Assembly (NCBI GenBank): GCA_034004685.1
Contig: JAVEWG010000018.1
Span: 6,445-70,444 of the forward strand
Length of the DNA stretch: 64,000 bases
Origin: JAEUNX01 sp034004685
Lineage (GTDB): Bacteria > Pseudomonadota > Gammaproteobacteria > Burkholderiales > Rhodocyclaceae
Direction of reading: 5' to 3'
The first letter of the stretch is position 1. Every line of letters starts with the position of its first letter. A model generated the notes under the pieces. It had not been told where the DNA came from. It saw only the letters and a program-made list of their open reading frames with translations, and did not search any database. Positions 18,982-28,839 of the stretch are shown here, piece by piece. The translations under genes and the position numbers were made by a program.

Positions 18982-20067
18982 TTGCAGCCCACCCTAGACC
19001 GTTTCGACCCCAGCACCGTCGCCATCCTGGTGGTGGACGACGAACCGGCCAACGTCCTCTTGCTGGAAAAAATCCTCGCCACCGCCGGCTACCGCGACGT
19101 CCGGGCCACCACCGACCCCCGCCAGACCCTGGAACTGGCCCGGGCCCAGGGCACCGACCTGCTTCTGCTGGACATCAACATGCCCGCCATGAACGGCTTC
19201 CAGGTGATGGCCCAGCTCCGCCAGGAACTCGGTTCGCCCCCCAGCGTGCTGGTGCTCACCGCCCAAACCGCCCTGGAGCATCGCCTGCGGGCCCTGGAAG
19301 AAGGCGCCCGGGATTTCCTCTCCAAGCCCATCGAAATCCCGGAACTGCTGGCCCGGGTCCGCAACCTGGTTGAAGCCCACCTGCTGCAACGCTATCTGCG
19401 CCAGAAAAACGCCAGCCTGGAGGCCCAGGTCTCCGAGCGCACCCGGGAACTCCACGACAGCCGCCTGGACATCATCCGCCGGCTCGGCCGGGCGGCGGAA
19501 TTCCGGGACAACGAAACCGGCCTGCACATCATCCGCATGAGCAAATACTCCCAGATCCTGGGGCTCAAGGCCGGCATGGCGGCGGACGAAGCAGAACTGC
19601 TCCTCCAGGCCAGCCCCATGCATGACATCGGCAAGATCGGGATCCCCGATCACATCCTCCTCAAGCCCGGCAAGCTGGACCCCCAGGAGTGGGCCGTCAT
19701 GCAGACCCATGCCCGCATCGGCGCCGATCTGCTGGACGGCAACCCCGCCCCCCTCCTGCGCATGGCCCGGGACATCGCCCTGACCCACCATGAAAAATGG
19801 GACGGCAGCGGCTATCCCAACGGACTGGCGGGGGAAGCCATTCCCCTGGTGGGGCGGGTGGTGGCGGTGGCGGACGTCTTCGACGCCCTCACCAGCGCCC
19901 GGCCCTACAAGGCCCCCTGGCCCGTGGAAAAGGCCCTGGATTTGCTCAAGGAACAGCGGGATCGTCATTTTGAAGGGCGCCTGGTGGACCTCTTCCTGGA
20001 GGCCTTGGACCAAATCCTGAAGATCCGCGACCTCTACGCCGAACCCGGCGGGAACGCCACGCCCTAG
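18982..20067 (+). CDS. Response regulator with HD-GYP domain (c-di-GMP phosphodiesterase type)
   Basis: A 361-residue protein starting at TTG 18982, two bases after the kinase stop; no suitable in-frame ATG lies nearby. The receiver occupies about 1-135 with phospho-acceptor Asp64 (LLLLDINMPAMNGF). A short coiled-coil linker leads to an HD-GYP domain with MHDIGKIGIPDHILLKPGKL and HHEKWDGSGYP, so the catalytic HD and GYP residues are present. Such proteins hydrolyse cyclic di-GMP to pGpG/GMP. With the upstream hybrid kinase it forms a phosphorelay controlling c-di-GMP. It overlaps the stop of the convergent EF-hand gene by 4 nt. Confidence 0.95.
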   Translation: MQPTLDRFDPSTVAILVVDDEPANVLLLEKILATAGYRDVRATTDPRQTLELARAQGTDLLLLDINMPAMNGFQVMAQLRQELGSPPSVLVLTAQTALEHRLRALEEGARDFLSKPIEIPELLARVRNLVEAHLLQRYLRQKNASLEAQVSERTRELHDSRLDIIRRLGRAAEFRDNETGLHIIRMSKYSQILGLKAGMAADEAELLLQASPMHDIGKIGIPDHILLKPGKLDPQEWAVMQTHARIGADLLDGNPAPLLRMARDIALTHHEKWDGSGYPNGLAGEAIPLVGRVVAVADVFDALTSARPYKAPWPVEKALDLLKEQRDRHFEGRLVDLFLEALDQILKIRDLYAEPGGNATP

Positions 20068-20381
20068 GGCGTACCCCCCTTCCGCTCCGCCAACGCCCGG
20101 GCAGCGAATCCCTCCAGGTCGGCCAGGCTGACGGCACCTTGGCCAGCCGTATCGATCTTCTCGAAATTGCGATGGACGAAGGGCATCCGCCCCTCCGCTT
20201 CGGCCTTGGTGAGGCGTCCGTCCCCGTTGGCATCCGCTGCCAGGAAGCGGGCTTTCAGTTTTTCGGCAGCCTGGGCGCCCCGACCATCCCCCGCCTGGGC
20301 AAGCGGGCTGAGCGCCAGGATCAAAACGACGAGCCCCAGGGCCACGGCGACCGGGAACCGGCTCAATCTGTGGGCAGCCAT
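20064..20381 (-). CDS. Small exported EF-hand protein
   Basis: 105 residues from ATG 20381; a longer in-frame extension is open but a signal peptide begins here (AVALGLVVLILALSPLAQA). The mature part has one canonical EF-hand loop (DANGDGRLTKAE) and a second degenerate loop (DTAGQGAVSLADLE), so it probably binds Ca2+ at one site in the periplasm. It starts 7 bp after the stop of the upstream secreted protein gene, suggesting co-transcription. Function is unknown beyond calcium binding. Confidence 0.8.
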   Translation of the reverse strand: MAAHRLSRFPVAVALGLVVLILALSPLAQAGDGRGAQAAEKLKARFLAADANGDGRLTKAEAEGRMPFVHRNFEKIDTAGQGAVSLADLEGFAARALAERKGGTP

Positions 20382-20388
20382 GGCAAGC

Positions 20389-20925
20389 TCACCGGCGGGG
20401 GCAAGGAATCGTGGCGCCACTGGCATCAAAGCAGGTGCCCGAATGGCTAAGGCCCGTCTCCTGACTGTAGCTGGTGTTGCCTTGATAGCTATTCCCCGTG
20501 GCGGCATTGGTGGCTGAAGTGGTTCGGCTCTGGGTCACGTTGCCATCGGCATCCCGATTCAAACTGCCCTGGCTGTTCAAGCTACCCTTGGGGCCACTGG
20601 AGGCGATGCCGCTGTTGTGCTGGATCGAGCCATCGGCGGAACGGGCAGTCACCCCACCCCGGGCGCCGCTGCCACCGGCGGTGGTCTCCCAGGCCCGACC
20701 GCTGGTGGCCACCCCATTGCCCTCACCGTCGGTACGGACCACCCGGCGAGCGGCCATCCGTCCGTTTTCGCCGCTGCGGTGACGAGCGGCGCCAGCGCTC
20801 ACCCCGCCGGCCGGGTTATCGCGAATGAAGCGGCGGCCGCCGTCGGCCTGGGCGTTGAAGCTCAAGCCGCCCAGCAAAAGGGTCGCGGCAAGGGTGGGGG
20901 TCAGCAGGGAAGCGATGGTTTTCAT
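20389..20925 (-). CDS. Secreted Ser/Gly/Asn-rich protein of unknown function
   Basis: 178 residues with a signal peptide (LTPTLAATLLLGGLSFNAQA). The low-complexity mature region is rich in Gly, Ser, Asn, Thr and Arg. The C-terminus has two cysteines in a CFDASGATIPCPRR ending, so a disulfide loop is likely. I do not recognise a named domain. It precedes the EF-hand gene and is divergent from the ompR/envZ-like pair, which might regulate it (inference from position only). Confidence 0.75.
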   Translation of the reverse strand: MKTIASLLTPTLAATLLLGGLSFNAQADGGRRFIRDNPAGGVSAGAARHRSGENGRMAARRVVRTDGEGNGVATSGRAWETTAGGSGARGGVTARSADGSIQHNSGIASSGPKGSLNSQGSLNRDADGNVTQSRTTSATNAATGNSYQGNTSYSQETGLSHSGTCFDASGATIPCPRR

Positions 20926-21105
20926 GGTGAACTCCTGGGTCCGTGGGGCGGTTGCCCCGGTGACTCCACTCTAGGGAGCCCGCTACCCCGGGTGGTTTCG
21001 AGTCCTGTTCGAAGAATTGCCACCGGTTGCAAAGACCCCACCCCGTAACCGCCCGTAATGAAACGGCCTGCTGCGTCCGCCGCCGACCCTCGCTACCATG
21101 GCGCA

Positions 21106-21843
21106 ATGGAAACCCATAATGGCACGGACGACGGCAAGGGCCGGATTCTGGTGGTGGACGACGAAGCCGAGCTGCGGGGCCTGCTGGCCCGCTACCTGGG
21201 GAGCCGGGGCTACCGGGTGCGCCAGGCCGGCGACGGCGGAGAACTGGAGCGGCTCCTGTCCCGGGAGAGCTTCGACGTCCTGGTCCTGGACCTGATGCTT
21301 CCCGGCGAGGATGGGCTGGCCATCTGCCGCCGCCTGCGCGGCGCCGGGGAGACCATCCCGATCCTGATGCTCACCGCCCGGAGCGAACCCATCGACCGGA
21401 TCGTCGGCCTCGAGATGGGCGCCGACGACTACCTGCCCAAGCCCTTCGAGCCCCGGGAGTTGCTAGCCAGGATCGAGGCCCTGTTGCGCCGCCAGCGCAT
21501 CCTGGGGGCCCATCTCCACGCCCATCCCGAGCCGATCCAGCGCTTCGGCCCCTTTGAACTGGACGGTGGGGCCCGTCGCCTGCGCCGGGACGGCGCGGAC
21601 ATCCTCCTGAGCACCGCGGAATTCGACCTGCTGCGGACCCTGGCGGCCAATGCCGACCGGCCCCTCTCCCGGGAAAAGCTCATCGAGCTGGCTCACGGCA
21701 GCACAGCCGGCCTCACCGACCGGGCCATCGACGTGCAGATCCTGCGCCTGCGCCGCCTGGTGGAGCCGGATCCGGCCAACCCCCGCTTCATCCTCACCGT
21801 GCGGGGCAAGGGCTATGTCCTGCGCACCCGGGACGAACCATGA
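21106..21843 (+). CDS. ompR: OmpR-family response regulator
   Basis: 245 residues from ATG 21106; an in-frame ATG at 21058 would add 16 residues that are unlike OmpR N-termini. The receiver has Asp62 (VLVLDLMLPGEDG), and a winged-helix DNA-binding domain carries LSTAEFDLLRTLAANADRP and FILTVRGKGYVL. It overlaps the downstream kinase gene by 4 nt. Together they resemble OmpR/EnvZ, though the regulon cannot be inferred. The gene symbol is by similarity of the pair. Confidence 0.9.
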   Translation: METHNGTDDGKGRILVVDDEAELRGLLARYLGSRGYRVRQAGDGGELERLLSRESFDVLVLDLMLPGEDGLAICRRLRGAGETIPILMLTARSEPIDRIVGLEMGADDYLPKPFEPRELLARIEALLRRQRILGAHLHAHPEPIQRFGPFELDGGARRLRRDGADILLSTAEFDLLRTLAANADRPLSREKLIELAHGSTAGLTDRAIDVQILRLRRLVEPDPANPRFILTVRGKGYVLRTRDEP

Positions 21844-23159
21844 GCCGCCCCTGGCCCCCCAGCCTGCTGGGCCGCAATCTCCTGGTGCTGCTGACCCTCA
21901 TCCTGGCGGGCCAACTCATGGCCGGAGTGATCTTCCGCCATTATGTCCAGCGCCCCCGGGCCGACGCCTACGTGACGGTACTCACCCAGCATCTGGGGGC
22001 CCTGGGGGCGGGCATCGCCGCCTTGCCCCCGGAACACCGACGGGCTTTCGTGGCGGCCTTCAACCAGAACTCCGCGAGCCATGGCTTATCCCGAGAAAAA
22101 TCGGCCATCGCCGCGCCCTTCGAACGCCTCTTGCTGCGGCGGGTATCGGCCCGCCTGGCCGAAGCGGGCGTTCCGGTAACGTGGCGGCAGGAGGCCGGGC
22201 GCGCCCTGGACGTGCGCCTGGAAGTGGCCGGGCAGGGCTATTGGCTGACCACCGCCGGCCTGGACCTACCCCTTGCCCTGCCCCGGGCCGCCCTCCTGAT
22301 CTGGTTGCTGACGGTGAGCCTGAGCGTGGCCGGCGCCTTCCTTCTGACCCGGCGGCTCTACCGCCCCCTGGCCCACCTGGCCGACGCCGCCACCCAACTG
22401 GGCCAAGGGGCGGACGCCCCGCCCCTGGCGGAAACCGGCCCATCCGAAATCGCCACCGTCAGCCGGGCCTTCAACGCAATGCGGGTCGAACTTCAGCGCA
22501 AGGAACAGGAGCGGGCCTTCATGCTGGCAGGCATCAGCCACGATCTGCGCACCCCCCTGGCCAAGATCCGGCTGGCTATCGAACTGCTGCCCGAGGACCA
22601 GAATCCGGACCTGGTGGCCAGCCTGCTGGCCAGCACCCGCCAGATGACCAGCCTGGTGGACCGCTTCATCGACTACGCCCGGGACGATGCCGAGGAGCGC
22701 CCCGGCCCCGTCTTGCTCCCGACTTTCCTGGGGGAAATCCTGGCGGGCATCGCCGGCGGGGAGGCCTTCAGCCAGGATCTGGCCCCCACGCCCACCCTGA
22801 CCCTGCGCCGGGCAGCCCTGGGGCGGCTGGTGGCCAACCTGGTGGAAAACGCCCTGCGCTACGGCCAGCCGCCCTATGTTCTGCGCAGCCGGACCACCGC
22901 CGACCATCTGACCATCGAAGTGGTCGACGGTGGCACGGGCATTCCCCCCGAGGCCCTGGAAGCCCTGCGCCGCCCCTTCGCCCGGGGCGATAGCGCCCGG
23001 GGCGGGGCGCAGGGCGCCGGACTGGGGCTGGCCATCGCCGAGCGGATTGCCCGTGCCGAAGGCGGCCAGCTGGCCTTCCTGCATCCTGCGAAAGGCGGCT
23101 TCCTGGTCCGCCTGAGCCTGCCCCTGGCCGAACCGGCCAGCAATCCCCCTCGGGCCTGA
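21840..23159 (+). CDS. envZ: EnvZ-like membrane sensor histidine kinase
   Basis: A 439-residue kinase. TM1 is at about residues 10-32 (LLVLLTLILAGQLMAGVIF), followed by a roughly 115-residue periplasmic loop. TM2 is LPRAALLIWLLTVSLSVAGAF, then HAMP. The HisKA domain has His234 (GISHDLRTPLAKIRLA) and the HATPase has GAGLGLAIAERIA. The motif around the histidine and the overall length match EnvZ. It is cotranscribed with the ompR-like gene (4-nt overlap) and followed by a terminator hairpin. Confidence 0.92.
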   Translation: MSRPWPPSLLGRNLLVLLTLILAGQLMAGVIFRHYVQRPRADAYVTVLTQHLGALGAGIAALPPEHRRAFVAAFNQNSASHGLSREKSAIAAPFERLLLRRVSARLAEAGVPVTWRQEAGRALDVRLEVAGQGYWLTTAGLDLPLALPRAALLIWLLTVSLSVAGAFLLTRRLYRPLAHLADAATQLGQGADAPPLAETGPSEIATVSRAFNAMRVELQRKEQERAFMLAGISHDLRTPLAKIRLAIELLPEDQNPDLVASLLASTRQMTSLVDRFIDYARDDAEERPGPVLLPTFLGEILAGIAGGEAFSQDLAPTPTLTLRRAALGRLVANLVENALRYGQPPYVLRSRTTADHLTIEVVDGGTGIPPEALEALRRPFARGDSARGGAQGAGLGLAIAERIARAEGGQLAFLHPAKGGFLVRLSLPLAEPASNPPRA

Positions 23160-23178
23160 AATGGCCCCGAGGGCCTTT
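23147..23178 (+). terminator. Rho-independent terminator after envZ-like gene
   Basis: CCCTCGGG (23147-23154) pairs with CCCGAGGG (23166-23173) around an 11-nt loop, followed by a CCTTT tract. The stem overlaps the last codons of the gene. Confidence 0.6.
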
Positions 23179-23279
23179 CCATGCTGCGCGTAAGGTCTTC
23201 ATTTCCTTGGGATTGGCTGCCTATTGCAGCGCGGTAAGCTACAATTCAGGGCTTTCCTGCCGCTCGTTCCTGGACCGCC

Positions 23280-26200
23280 ATGACGCAACGCCTGCGCGAA
23301 ATTCCCTACAACTACACCTCCTTTTCTGATCGGGAGATCGTCATCCGCTTGCTGGGGAACGAACCCTGGCGGGCTCTGGACGAACTGCGGGCCGAGCGGG
23401 TGACCGGGCGCTCCGCCCGGATGTTGTACGAGGTGCTGGGGGACATCTGGGTGGTCACCCGCAATCCCTACCTCCAGGACGACCTGCTGGCCAACCGGGA
23501 GCGCCGGGACGCCCTGGTGGAGGCCCTGCGCCACCGCCTGCGGGAAGTGGACAAGCGCCGCCAGGAAAGCGCCGGGGAAGACCCGGAGCGCAGCGCCCGG
23601 GTGGCCCTGCTGGTGCAGGCCGCCCACCAGGCGGTGGACCGCTTCGAAGCCTTCTTCGGCGAGACCCTGCTGCTCAGGAAGCAGGTCATGAAGACCCTGG
23701 CCCGCCACACCCGCAAGGACAACATCTGCTTCGACGGCCACGCCCGGGTGTCCCACGTCACCGACGCCACCGACTGGCGGGTGGAATACCCCTTCGTGGT
23801 CCTCTATCCGGACACCGAGGAGGAGATGGCACCCCTGGTGAAGGGCTGCATCGAACTGGGCCTGACCATCATCCCCCGGGGGGGCGGCACCGGCTACACC
23901 GGCGGGGCGGTGCCCCTGGATGCCAGGTCGGCGGTGATCAACACCGAGAAGCTCATCACCCTGGGGCCGGTGGAAAACCGGGTGCTGCCCGGCCTCGATG
24001 GACCCATGGAGGCGCCCTACGCCACCATTCGCACCGGCGCCGGGGTGGTCACCGAGCGGGTGTCGGAAGCCGCGTCGGCCGCCGGCCGGGTGTTCGCGGT
24101 GGACCCCACCTCCGCCAGCGCCTCCTGCATCGGCGGCAACATCGCCATGAACGCCGGGGGCAAGAAGGCCGTGCTGTGGGGCACCGCCCTGGACAACCTG
24201 GCCTGGTGGAAGATGGTGGATCCGGACGGCAACTGGCTGGAAGTGGAACGGCTGGACCACAACTTCGGCAAGATCCACGAGCAGGAGACGGTGCGCTTCC
24301 GGCTCAAGCGCTTCGACCCCAGCGGCAAGAAGCTGCTGGCCGAGGAAACCATCGCCATGCCTGGCGCGGCCTGCCGCAAGGTGGGCCTGGGCAAGGACGT
24401 GACCGACAAGTTCCTGGGAGGCCTGCCCGGGGTCCAGAAGGAAGGCACCGATGGCCTCATCGTGGCGGCCCGCTGGGTGCTCCACAAGATGCCGCCGGTC
24501 ACCCGCACGGTGTGCCTGGAGTTCTTCGGCCAGGTGCGGGAGGCGGTGCCCGCCATCGTGGAAATCACCGACTACTTCAAGCCGGGCGGGCCGGGCCACG
24601 CCGCCGGGGTGCAGCTGGCGGGCCTGGAACACCTGGACGAGCGCTACGTGAAGGCGGTGGGCTACACCACCAAGGCCAAGCGCCATGGCCGGCCCAAGAT
24701 GGTGCTGATCGGCGACATCGTGGGTCATGACGAGGACGCGGTGATGGCCGCCGCTTCCGACGTGATCCGCATGACCAACACCCGGGGCTCGGAGGGCTTC
24801 ATCGCCGTCTCCCCCGAGCAGCGCAAGAAGTTCTGGCTGGACCGCGCCCGCACCGCCGCCATTTCCAAGCACACCAATGCTTTCAAGGTGAACGAGGACG
24901 TGGTGATCCCCCTGCCCAGGATGGGGGACTACTGCGACGGCATCGAGCGCATCAACATCGAGTTGTCCATCCAGAACAAGCTGGCCCTGTGCGCCGCCCT
25001 CAAGGACTACCTGGAAGGGGAGCTGGCCCTGGACGCCGGGGACGCCAACATCGCCAAGGAAGAGCTGATCGGCGACCGCCGGGAAGCGGCCCTGAATTAC
25101 GTGGAGGCGGTGCGCCTGCGCTGGGAATGGCTGCTGGAAAACCTGGATCTGCCCCTGGCCCTGGCGGAGCAGAGCTTCCTCTCCTACGGGGTGGTGGCCG
25201 GGGAGCTCTCTAACCGGACAGAAAACCCCAAGCTCTTCCACCGCCTCCAGGACTACTCGGTGCGGGTGTCCTGGAAGGCCGAGCTCAAGCCCCGCCTGGA
25301 CAAGATCTTCGACGGCGTGCTGTTCGCGCCGGTGCAGGAGCAGATCAAAAAGATCCACAAGCAGGTGCTGAGGAGCCGCGTCTTCGTGGCGCTCCACATG
25401 CACGCCGGCGACGGCAACGTGCACACCAACATCCCGGTGAATTCCGACGACTACGCCATGCTCCAGACCGCCAACCGGGCGGTGGACCGGATCATGGCCC
25501 TGGCCCGTGGCCTGGACGGGGTGATTTCCGGCGAGCACGGCATCGGCATCACCAAGCTGGACTACCTCACCGACGCGGAGATGGCCAATTTCTGGGCCTA
25601 CAAGCGCAAGGTGGACCCGGAGGGCCGCTTCAACCGGGGCAAGCTGATGCGCGGTGACGCCAATGCAGGCGCCCCGGCGGGCAACCTGGACCGGGCCTAC
25701 ACCCCCAGCTTCAACCTGATGGGCCATGAATCCCTGATCATGGAACAGACCGACGTGGGGGATATCGCCCACGACATCAAGGACTGCCTGCGCTGCGGCA
25801 AGTGCAAGCCGGTGTGCTCCACCCACGTGCCCCAGGCCAATCTGCTCTACTCGCCCCGCAACAAGATCCTGTCCACCTCGCTCCTGATCGAGGCCTTTCT
25901 CTACGAAGAGCAGACCCGCCGGGGGGTGTCCCTGGCTCATTGGGCCGAGTTCGAGGATGTGGCCGACCACTGCACGGTGTGCCACAAGTGCGAGAAGCCC
26001 TGCCCGGTGGACATCGACTTCGGCGACGTTTCCATCAAGATGCGCAACCTGCTCAGGAAGCAGGGCAAGAAGTCCTTCAATCCGGGCACCGCGGCGGCCA
26101 TGGCCTTCCTCACCGCCAAAGATCCGGCTACCATCAAGCTCATCCGCAAAGGCATGATCGAGTGGGGCTACAAGGCCCAGCGCCTGGGCCACAAGCTGGG

Positions 26201-27194
26201 CAAGTCCCTGGGCCTGATCCAGGAACAGGTCAAGCATCCCCCCGCCACCCTGGGCAAGCCCGCGGTGAAGGCCCAGGTGATCCACTTCATCAACAAGCCC
26301 ATGCCCGGCAACCTGCCCAAGCGCACCAGCCGGGCGCTGCTGGACATCGAGGACGACAAGGTAGTACCGGTAATCCGTAACCCCGAGGTGAAGCGGGACG
26401 AATCGGAAGCGGTGTTCTACTTCCCCGGCTGCGGTTCGGAGCGCCTCTTCAGCCAGGTGGGCCTGGCCACCCAGGCCATGCTCTACCACGTGGGCGCCAC
26501 CACCGTGCTGCCCCCCGGCTACCTGTGCTGCGGCTATCCCCAGACCTCCGCCGGGCGGGAAGACGAAGGCCAGAAGATCACCACCGACAACCGGGTGCTG
26601 TTCCACCGGGTGGCCAACACCCTGAACTACCTGGACATCAAGACCGTGATCGTGTCCTGCGGCACCTGCATGGATCAACTCCAGAAGTACCAGTTCGAGA
26701 AGATCTTCCCTGGCTGCCGGCTGCTGGACATCCACGAGTACCTGATGGAAAAGGGCGTGAGGCTCGAAGGCATCACCGGCACCAAGTACATGTACCACGA
26801 GCCCTGCCACACCCCCATGAAGATCCATGACGGGGTCCAGGTGGCCAACACCCTGATGGGCGCCCGGGTGGATCTGTCCGACCGCTGCTGCGGCGAATCC
26901 GGCACCCTGGCCGCCAGCCGGCCAGACATCTCCACCCAGGTGCGCTTCAGGAAACAGGAAGAAATCGAGAGGGGCGCCGCCGCCCTGCGGGGCGACGACG
27001 CGGCCGCCCCGGTGAAGATCCTCACCTCCTGCCCCAGCTGCCTGCAGGGCCTGTCCCGCTACGCCAATGACGCCGGCGGGGTGGATGCGGACTACATCGT
27101 GATCGAGCTGGCCAGGCACATCCTCGGAGAGCAGTGGCTGCCTGAATACGTGAACCGGGCCAACAGCGGGGGCATCGAGCGGGTTTTGCTGTAG
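23280..27194 (+). CDS. Large FAD-linked oxidoreductase with 4Fe-4S and CCG domains (DUF3683 family)
   Basis: 1304 residues. The N-terminal DUF3683 region (about 1-180) begins [16 protein letters not shown] GlcD/VAO-type FAD-binding domain follows, with [17 protein letters not shown] and the C-terminal oxidase motif [15 protein letters not shown]. Two 4Fe-4S motifs are at Cys836/839/842/846 and Cys898/901/904/908. The C-terminal heterodisulfide-reductase-like part has [20 protein letters not shown] and [10 protein letters not shown]. The layout fuses a D-2-hydroxyacid dehydrogenase with a GlpC/HdrB-like electron-transfer module. Substrate is probably a 2-hydroxy acid such as D-lactate, but this is inference. 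It is monocistronic. Confidence 0.92.
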   Translation: MTQRLREIPYNYTSFSDREIVIRLLGNEPWRALDELRAERVTGRSARMLYEVLGDIWVVTRNPYLQDDLLANRERRDALVEALRHRLREVDKRRQESAGEDPERSARVALLVQAAHQAVDRFEAFFGETLLLRKQVMKTLARHTRKDNICFDGHARVSHVTDATDWRVEYPFVVLYPDTEEEMAPLVKGCIELGLTIIPRGGGTGYTGGAVPLDARSAVINTEKLITLGPVENRVLPGLDGPMEAPYATIRTGAGVVTERVSEAASAAGRVFAVDPTSASASCIGGNIAMNAGGKKAVLWGTALDNLAWWKMVDPDGNWLEVERLDHNFGKIHEQETVRFRLKRFDPSGKKLLAEETIAMPGAACRKVGLGKDVTDKFLGGLPGVQKEGTDGLIVAARWVLHKMPPVTRTVCLEFFGQVREAVPAIVEITDYFKPGGPGHAAGVQLAGLEHLDERYVKAVGYTTKAKRHGRPKMVLIGDIVGHDEDAVMAAASDVIRMTNTRGSEGFIAVSPEQRKKFWLDRARTAAISKHTNAFKVNEDVVIPLPRMGDYCDGIERINIELSIQNKLALCAALKDYLEGELALDAGDANIAKEELIGDRREAALNYVEAVRLRWEWLLENLDLPLALAEQSFLSYGVVAGELSNRTENPKLFHRLQDYSVRVSWKAELKPRLDKIFDGVLFAPVQEQIKKIHKQVLRSRVFVALHMHAGDGNVHTNIPVNSDDYAMLQTANRAVDRIMALARGLDGVISGEHGIGITKLDYLTDAEMANFWAYKRKVDPEGRFNRGKLMRGDANAGAPAGNLDRAYTPSFNLMGHESLIMEQTDVGDIAHDIKDCLRCGKCKPVCSTHVPQANLLYSPRNKILSTSLLIEAFLYEEQTRRGVSLAHWAEFEDVADHCTVCHKCEKPCPVDIDFGDVSIKMRNLLRKQGKKSFNPGTAAAMAFLTAKDPATIKLIRKGMIEWGYKAQRLGHKLGKSLGLIQEQVKHPPATLGKPAVKAQVIHFINKPMPGNLPKRTSRALLDIEDDKVVPVIRNPEVKRDESEAVFYFPGCGSERLFSQVGLATQAMLYHVGATTVLPPGYLCCGYPQTSAGREDEGQKITTDNRVLFHRVANTLNYLDIKTVIVSCGTCMDQLQKYQFEKIFPGCRLLDIHEYLMEKGVRLEGITGTKYMYHEPCHTPMKIHDGVQVANTLMGARVDLSDRCCGESGTLAASRPDISTQVRFRKQEEIERGAAALRGDDAAAPVKILTSCPSCLQGLSRYANDAGGVDADYIVIELARHILGEQWLPEYVNRANSGGIERVLL

Positions 27195-27262
27195 GGCCGG
27201 CTTCAGCCGGCCAAGCCGGTGGCTCGCAAGGCCGCCGGCCGAGGCGGGATGAATCCTGCCTA
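27191..27262. repeat. REP-like inverted doublet
   Basis: A GTAGGG-headed hairpin unit at 27191-27212 (core CCGGC-TTCA-GCCGG) is followed by a related unit in inverted orientation at 27242-27262. The head-to-head pair resembles a BIME. The first unit is related to the copy at 7581-7602. It sits between the oxidoreductase stop and the sodC stop and overlaps both genes' last bases. Confidence 0.5.
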
Positions 27263-27763
27263 CTTGATGACGCCGCAGGCCTGCCGGGCGCCGGAGTTGC
27301 CGGCGGGCTGAGAGGTGAAGTCGTCAGCCGCGGCGTGGATGATCACCCCGCACCCCAGAATGTCGGCACCGCCGCCACCGATGGACAGCCCGGGCAGCAC
27401 GGCATCCAGGTGGGCATGGCCACTGGCGTCGGCCACCAGCACGGGCATGTCTCCGGCGTGATGCTCGCCCCGATGGGGATGACCATGGGGCTTGCCCGTC
27501 GGGTTGTAATGGCCGCCGGCACTGGTGCCATCCGGGGCACTGCAATGCCCTTGTCGTGAATGTGGAAACCATGAGGGCCGGGGCTCAGGCCGGTGATATC
27601 CGCCACCATCCGCACCCCGTCACCGCCTTGCTGGAAGCTCACCACCCCGGCGGCGGTGTTGCCCTGGGTGGGGGCCCGTTCGGCCGAAGCCTTCGGGCCG
27701 GCGGGAGCCAGGGCAGAGCAGGCAGGCCGCGATGACAGCCGGCAGAACAATTTTTGTTTTCAT
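27260..27763 (-). pseudogene. sodC: Cu/Zn superoxide dismutase, disrupted by two compensating frameshifts
   Basis: The periplasmic SodC sequence can be followed across 504 nt, but in two frames. A signal peptide starts at ATG 27763 (MKTKIVLPAVIAACLL). The frame then moves by one base near 27711 (one extra base in a T/C-rich stretch). The middle part reads GVVSFQQGGDGVRMVADITG and GPHGFHIHDKG. Near 27546 one base is missing from an expected Asn codon, and the original frame resumes with the GGHYNP metal-site region. It ends with LGCGVIIHAAADDF and SGARQACGVIK. All copper and zinc ligands are recoverable. Either a recent pseudogene or two sequencing indels. Confidence 0.85.
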
Positions 27764-27876
27764 GAGATTCTCCGTGGGGATCGAAAACAACCGCGCCTGA
27801 TGGCGCGACGGCGGGATCACACCTGCGTGCATCAAGAACGCCCCGGAATGGGCAACCATGCCAGAGAAAATGCAGA

Positions 27877-28812
27877 ATGGAAAATAACGCATCCCAACCC
27901 GCCCGCCCCGACCTCCGCCTGGAATGGCGCGGCCCGGGCGCCCAGGACGCCGCGGCCGCTCTCCAACCCGTGCTGGAAGGCCTGGTGGCCCGGATTTTCA
28001 CCCGAGACCCGGATCTCTCCCCCCTGGCACCCCTCACCCTGCTGGTGGCCGACGATCAGGCCGCCAGCCTGGCGGAACTGGGCAGCCCCGCCGGAGGGGA
28101 CTTGATCCAGGCTGTCCATGGCGGCGACGGCACGACCCTGGTCTTCGACGGGCCCAGGCTGGCGGCGGTGCTGGCCGGAGAGTCCGCCGAGGTGGAGCGT
28201 TTTGTCCACCTCTTCCACCGGGAACTATGCCGGCTGCGGGATCTGGAACGGCGGGTGGCGAGCACCGCCACCTTCCCCGCCGGCAGTCTGGACAGCCACA
28301 TCCACGGCATGGCCCTGGCCGCCTGGAGCGAATACTTCTCCACCCGCCGGGCGGTGTGGTCCCTGCCGGCGGATTCCCAGCTGCTCCTGCCCCACCTGGC
28401 GGACCTGCTGACGGCCATTCCCCCGGCGGCCGCCGAGGACCTCACCCTGGCCATGGCCAGCGGAGACCTGGAACAAGTCTTCGCCAAGACCCTGGGCCGC
28501 CTCACCCACCTGCTCCAGACTGCCGCCCATGCCATGGGCTATCTGGCCGGCCTGGAACTCACCCTGGATCAACTCGGCGGGGACATGGCCGGGCGGGTCG
28601 CCAGCAGTTTCCTGGGGCCTCGCTGGGCCCGCCTGGCCCGTATGCTGGATGTGCTCTTCGGGAGCGCCGGCGTCTGGGACGAAGTGTTCCTCAGCAATGC
28701 CCTGCGGCCCGACGTCCTGGCGCTCTTCGCCAGCCTGGGCCTGAGCCTGGGAGAGGCCGAGGACGGCGGAGTCTGGCTGGAACCCGCCCCGCCGGTTGGC
28801 GCCTTGCATTGA
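27877..28812 (+). CDS. Conserved-looking hypothetical protein
   Basis: 311 residues, probably cytoplasmic, with no signal peptide or membrane helix and no motif I can name. It is Ala/Leu/Asp-rich and mostly helical. Codon use is typical of the chromosome and the frame spans over 900 bp with strong third-position GC, so I regard it as real. It is divergent from sodC (113 bp apart) and convergent with the TauE/SafE gene. No function can be proposed. Confidence 0.7.
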   Translation: MENNASQPARPDLRLEWRGPGAQDAAAALQPVLEGLVARIFTRDPDLSPLAPLTLLVADDQAASLAELGSPAGGDLIQAVHGGDGTTLVFDGPRLAAVLAGESAEVERFVHLFHRELCRLRDLERRVASTATFPAGSLDSHIHGMALAAWSEYFSTRRAVWSLPADSQLLLPHLADLLTAIPPAAAEDLTLAMASGDLEQVFAKTLGRLTHLLQTAAHAMGYLAGLELTLDQLGGDMAGRVASSFLGPRWARLARMLDVLFGSAGVWDEVFLSNALRPDVLALFASLGLSLGEAEDGGVWLEPAPPVGALH

Positions 28813-28839
28813 ACCGGGGCGCCAGCGCGGCCAACCATG

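Noticed and set aside
23199..27119. 1306-codon open frame antisense to the FAD/Fe-S oxidoreductase
   Set aside because: It is a mirror of the high-GC codon pattern of the sense gene and shows low-complexity His/Gly/Val/Ala composition with no family motif, while the sense strand has clear catalytic motifs.
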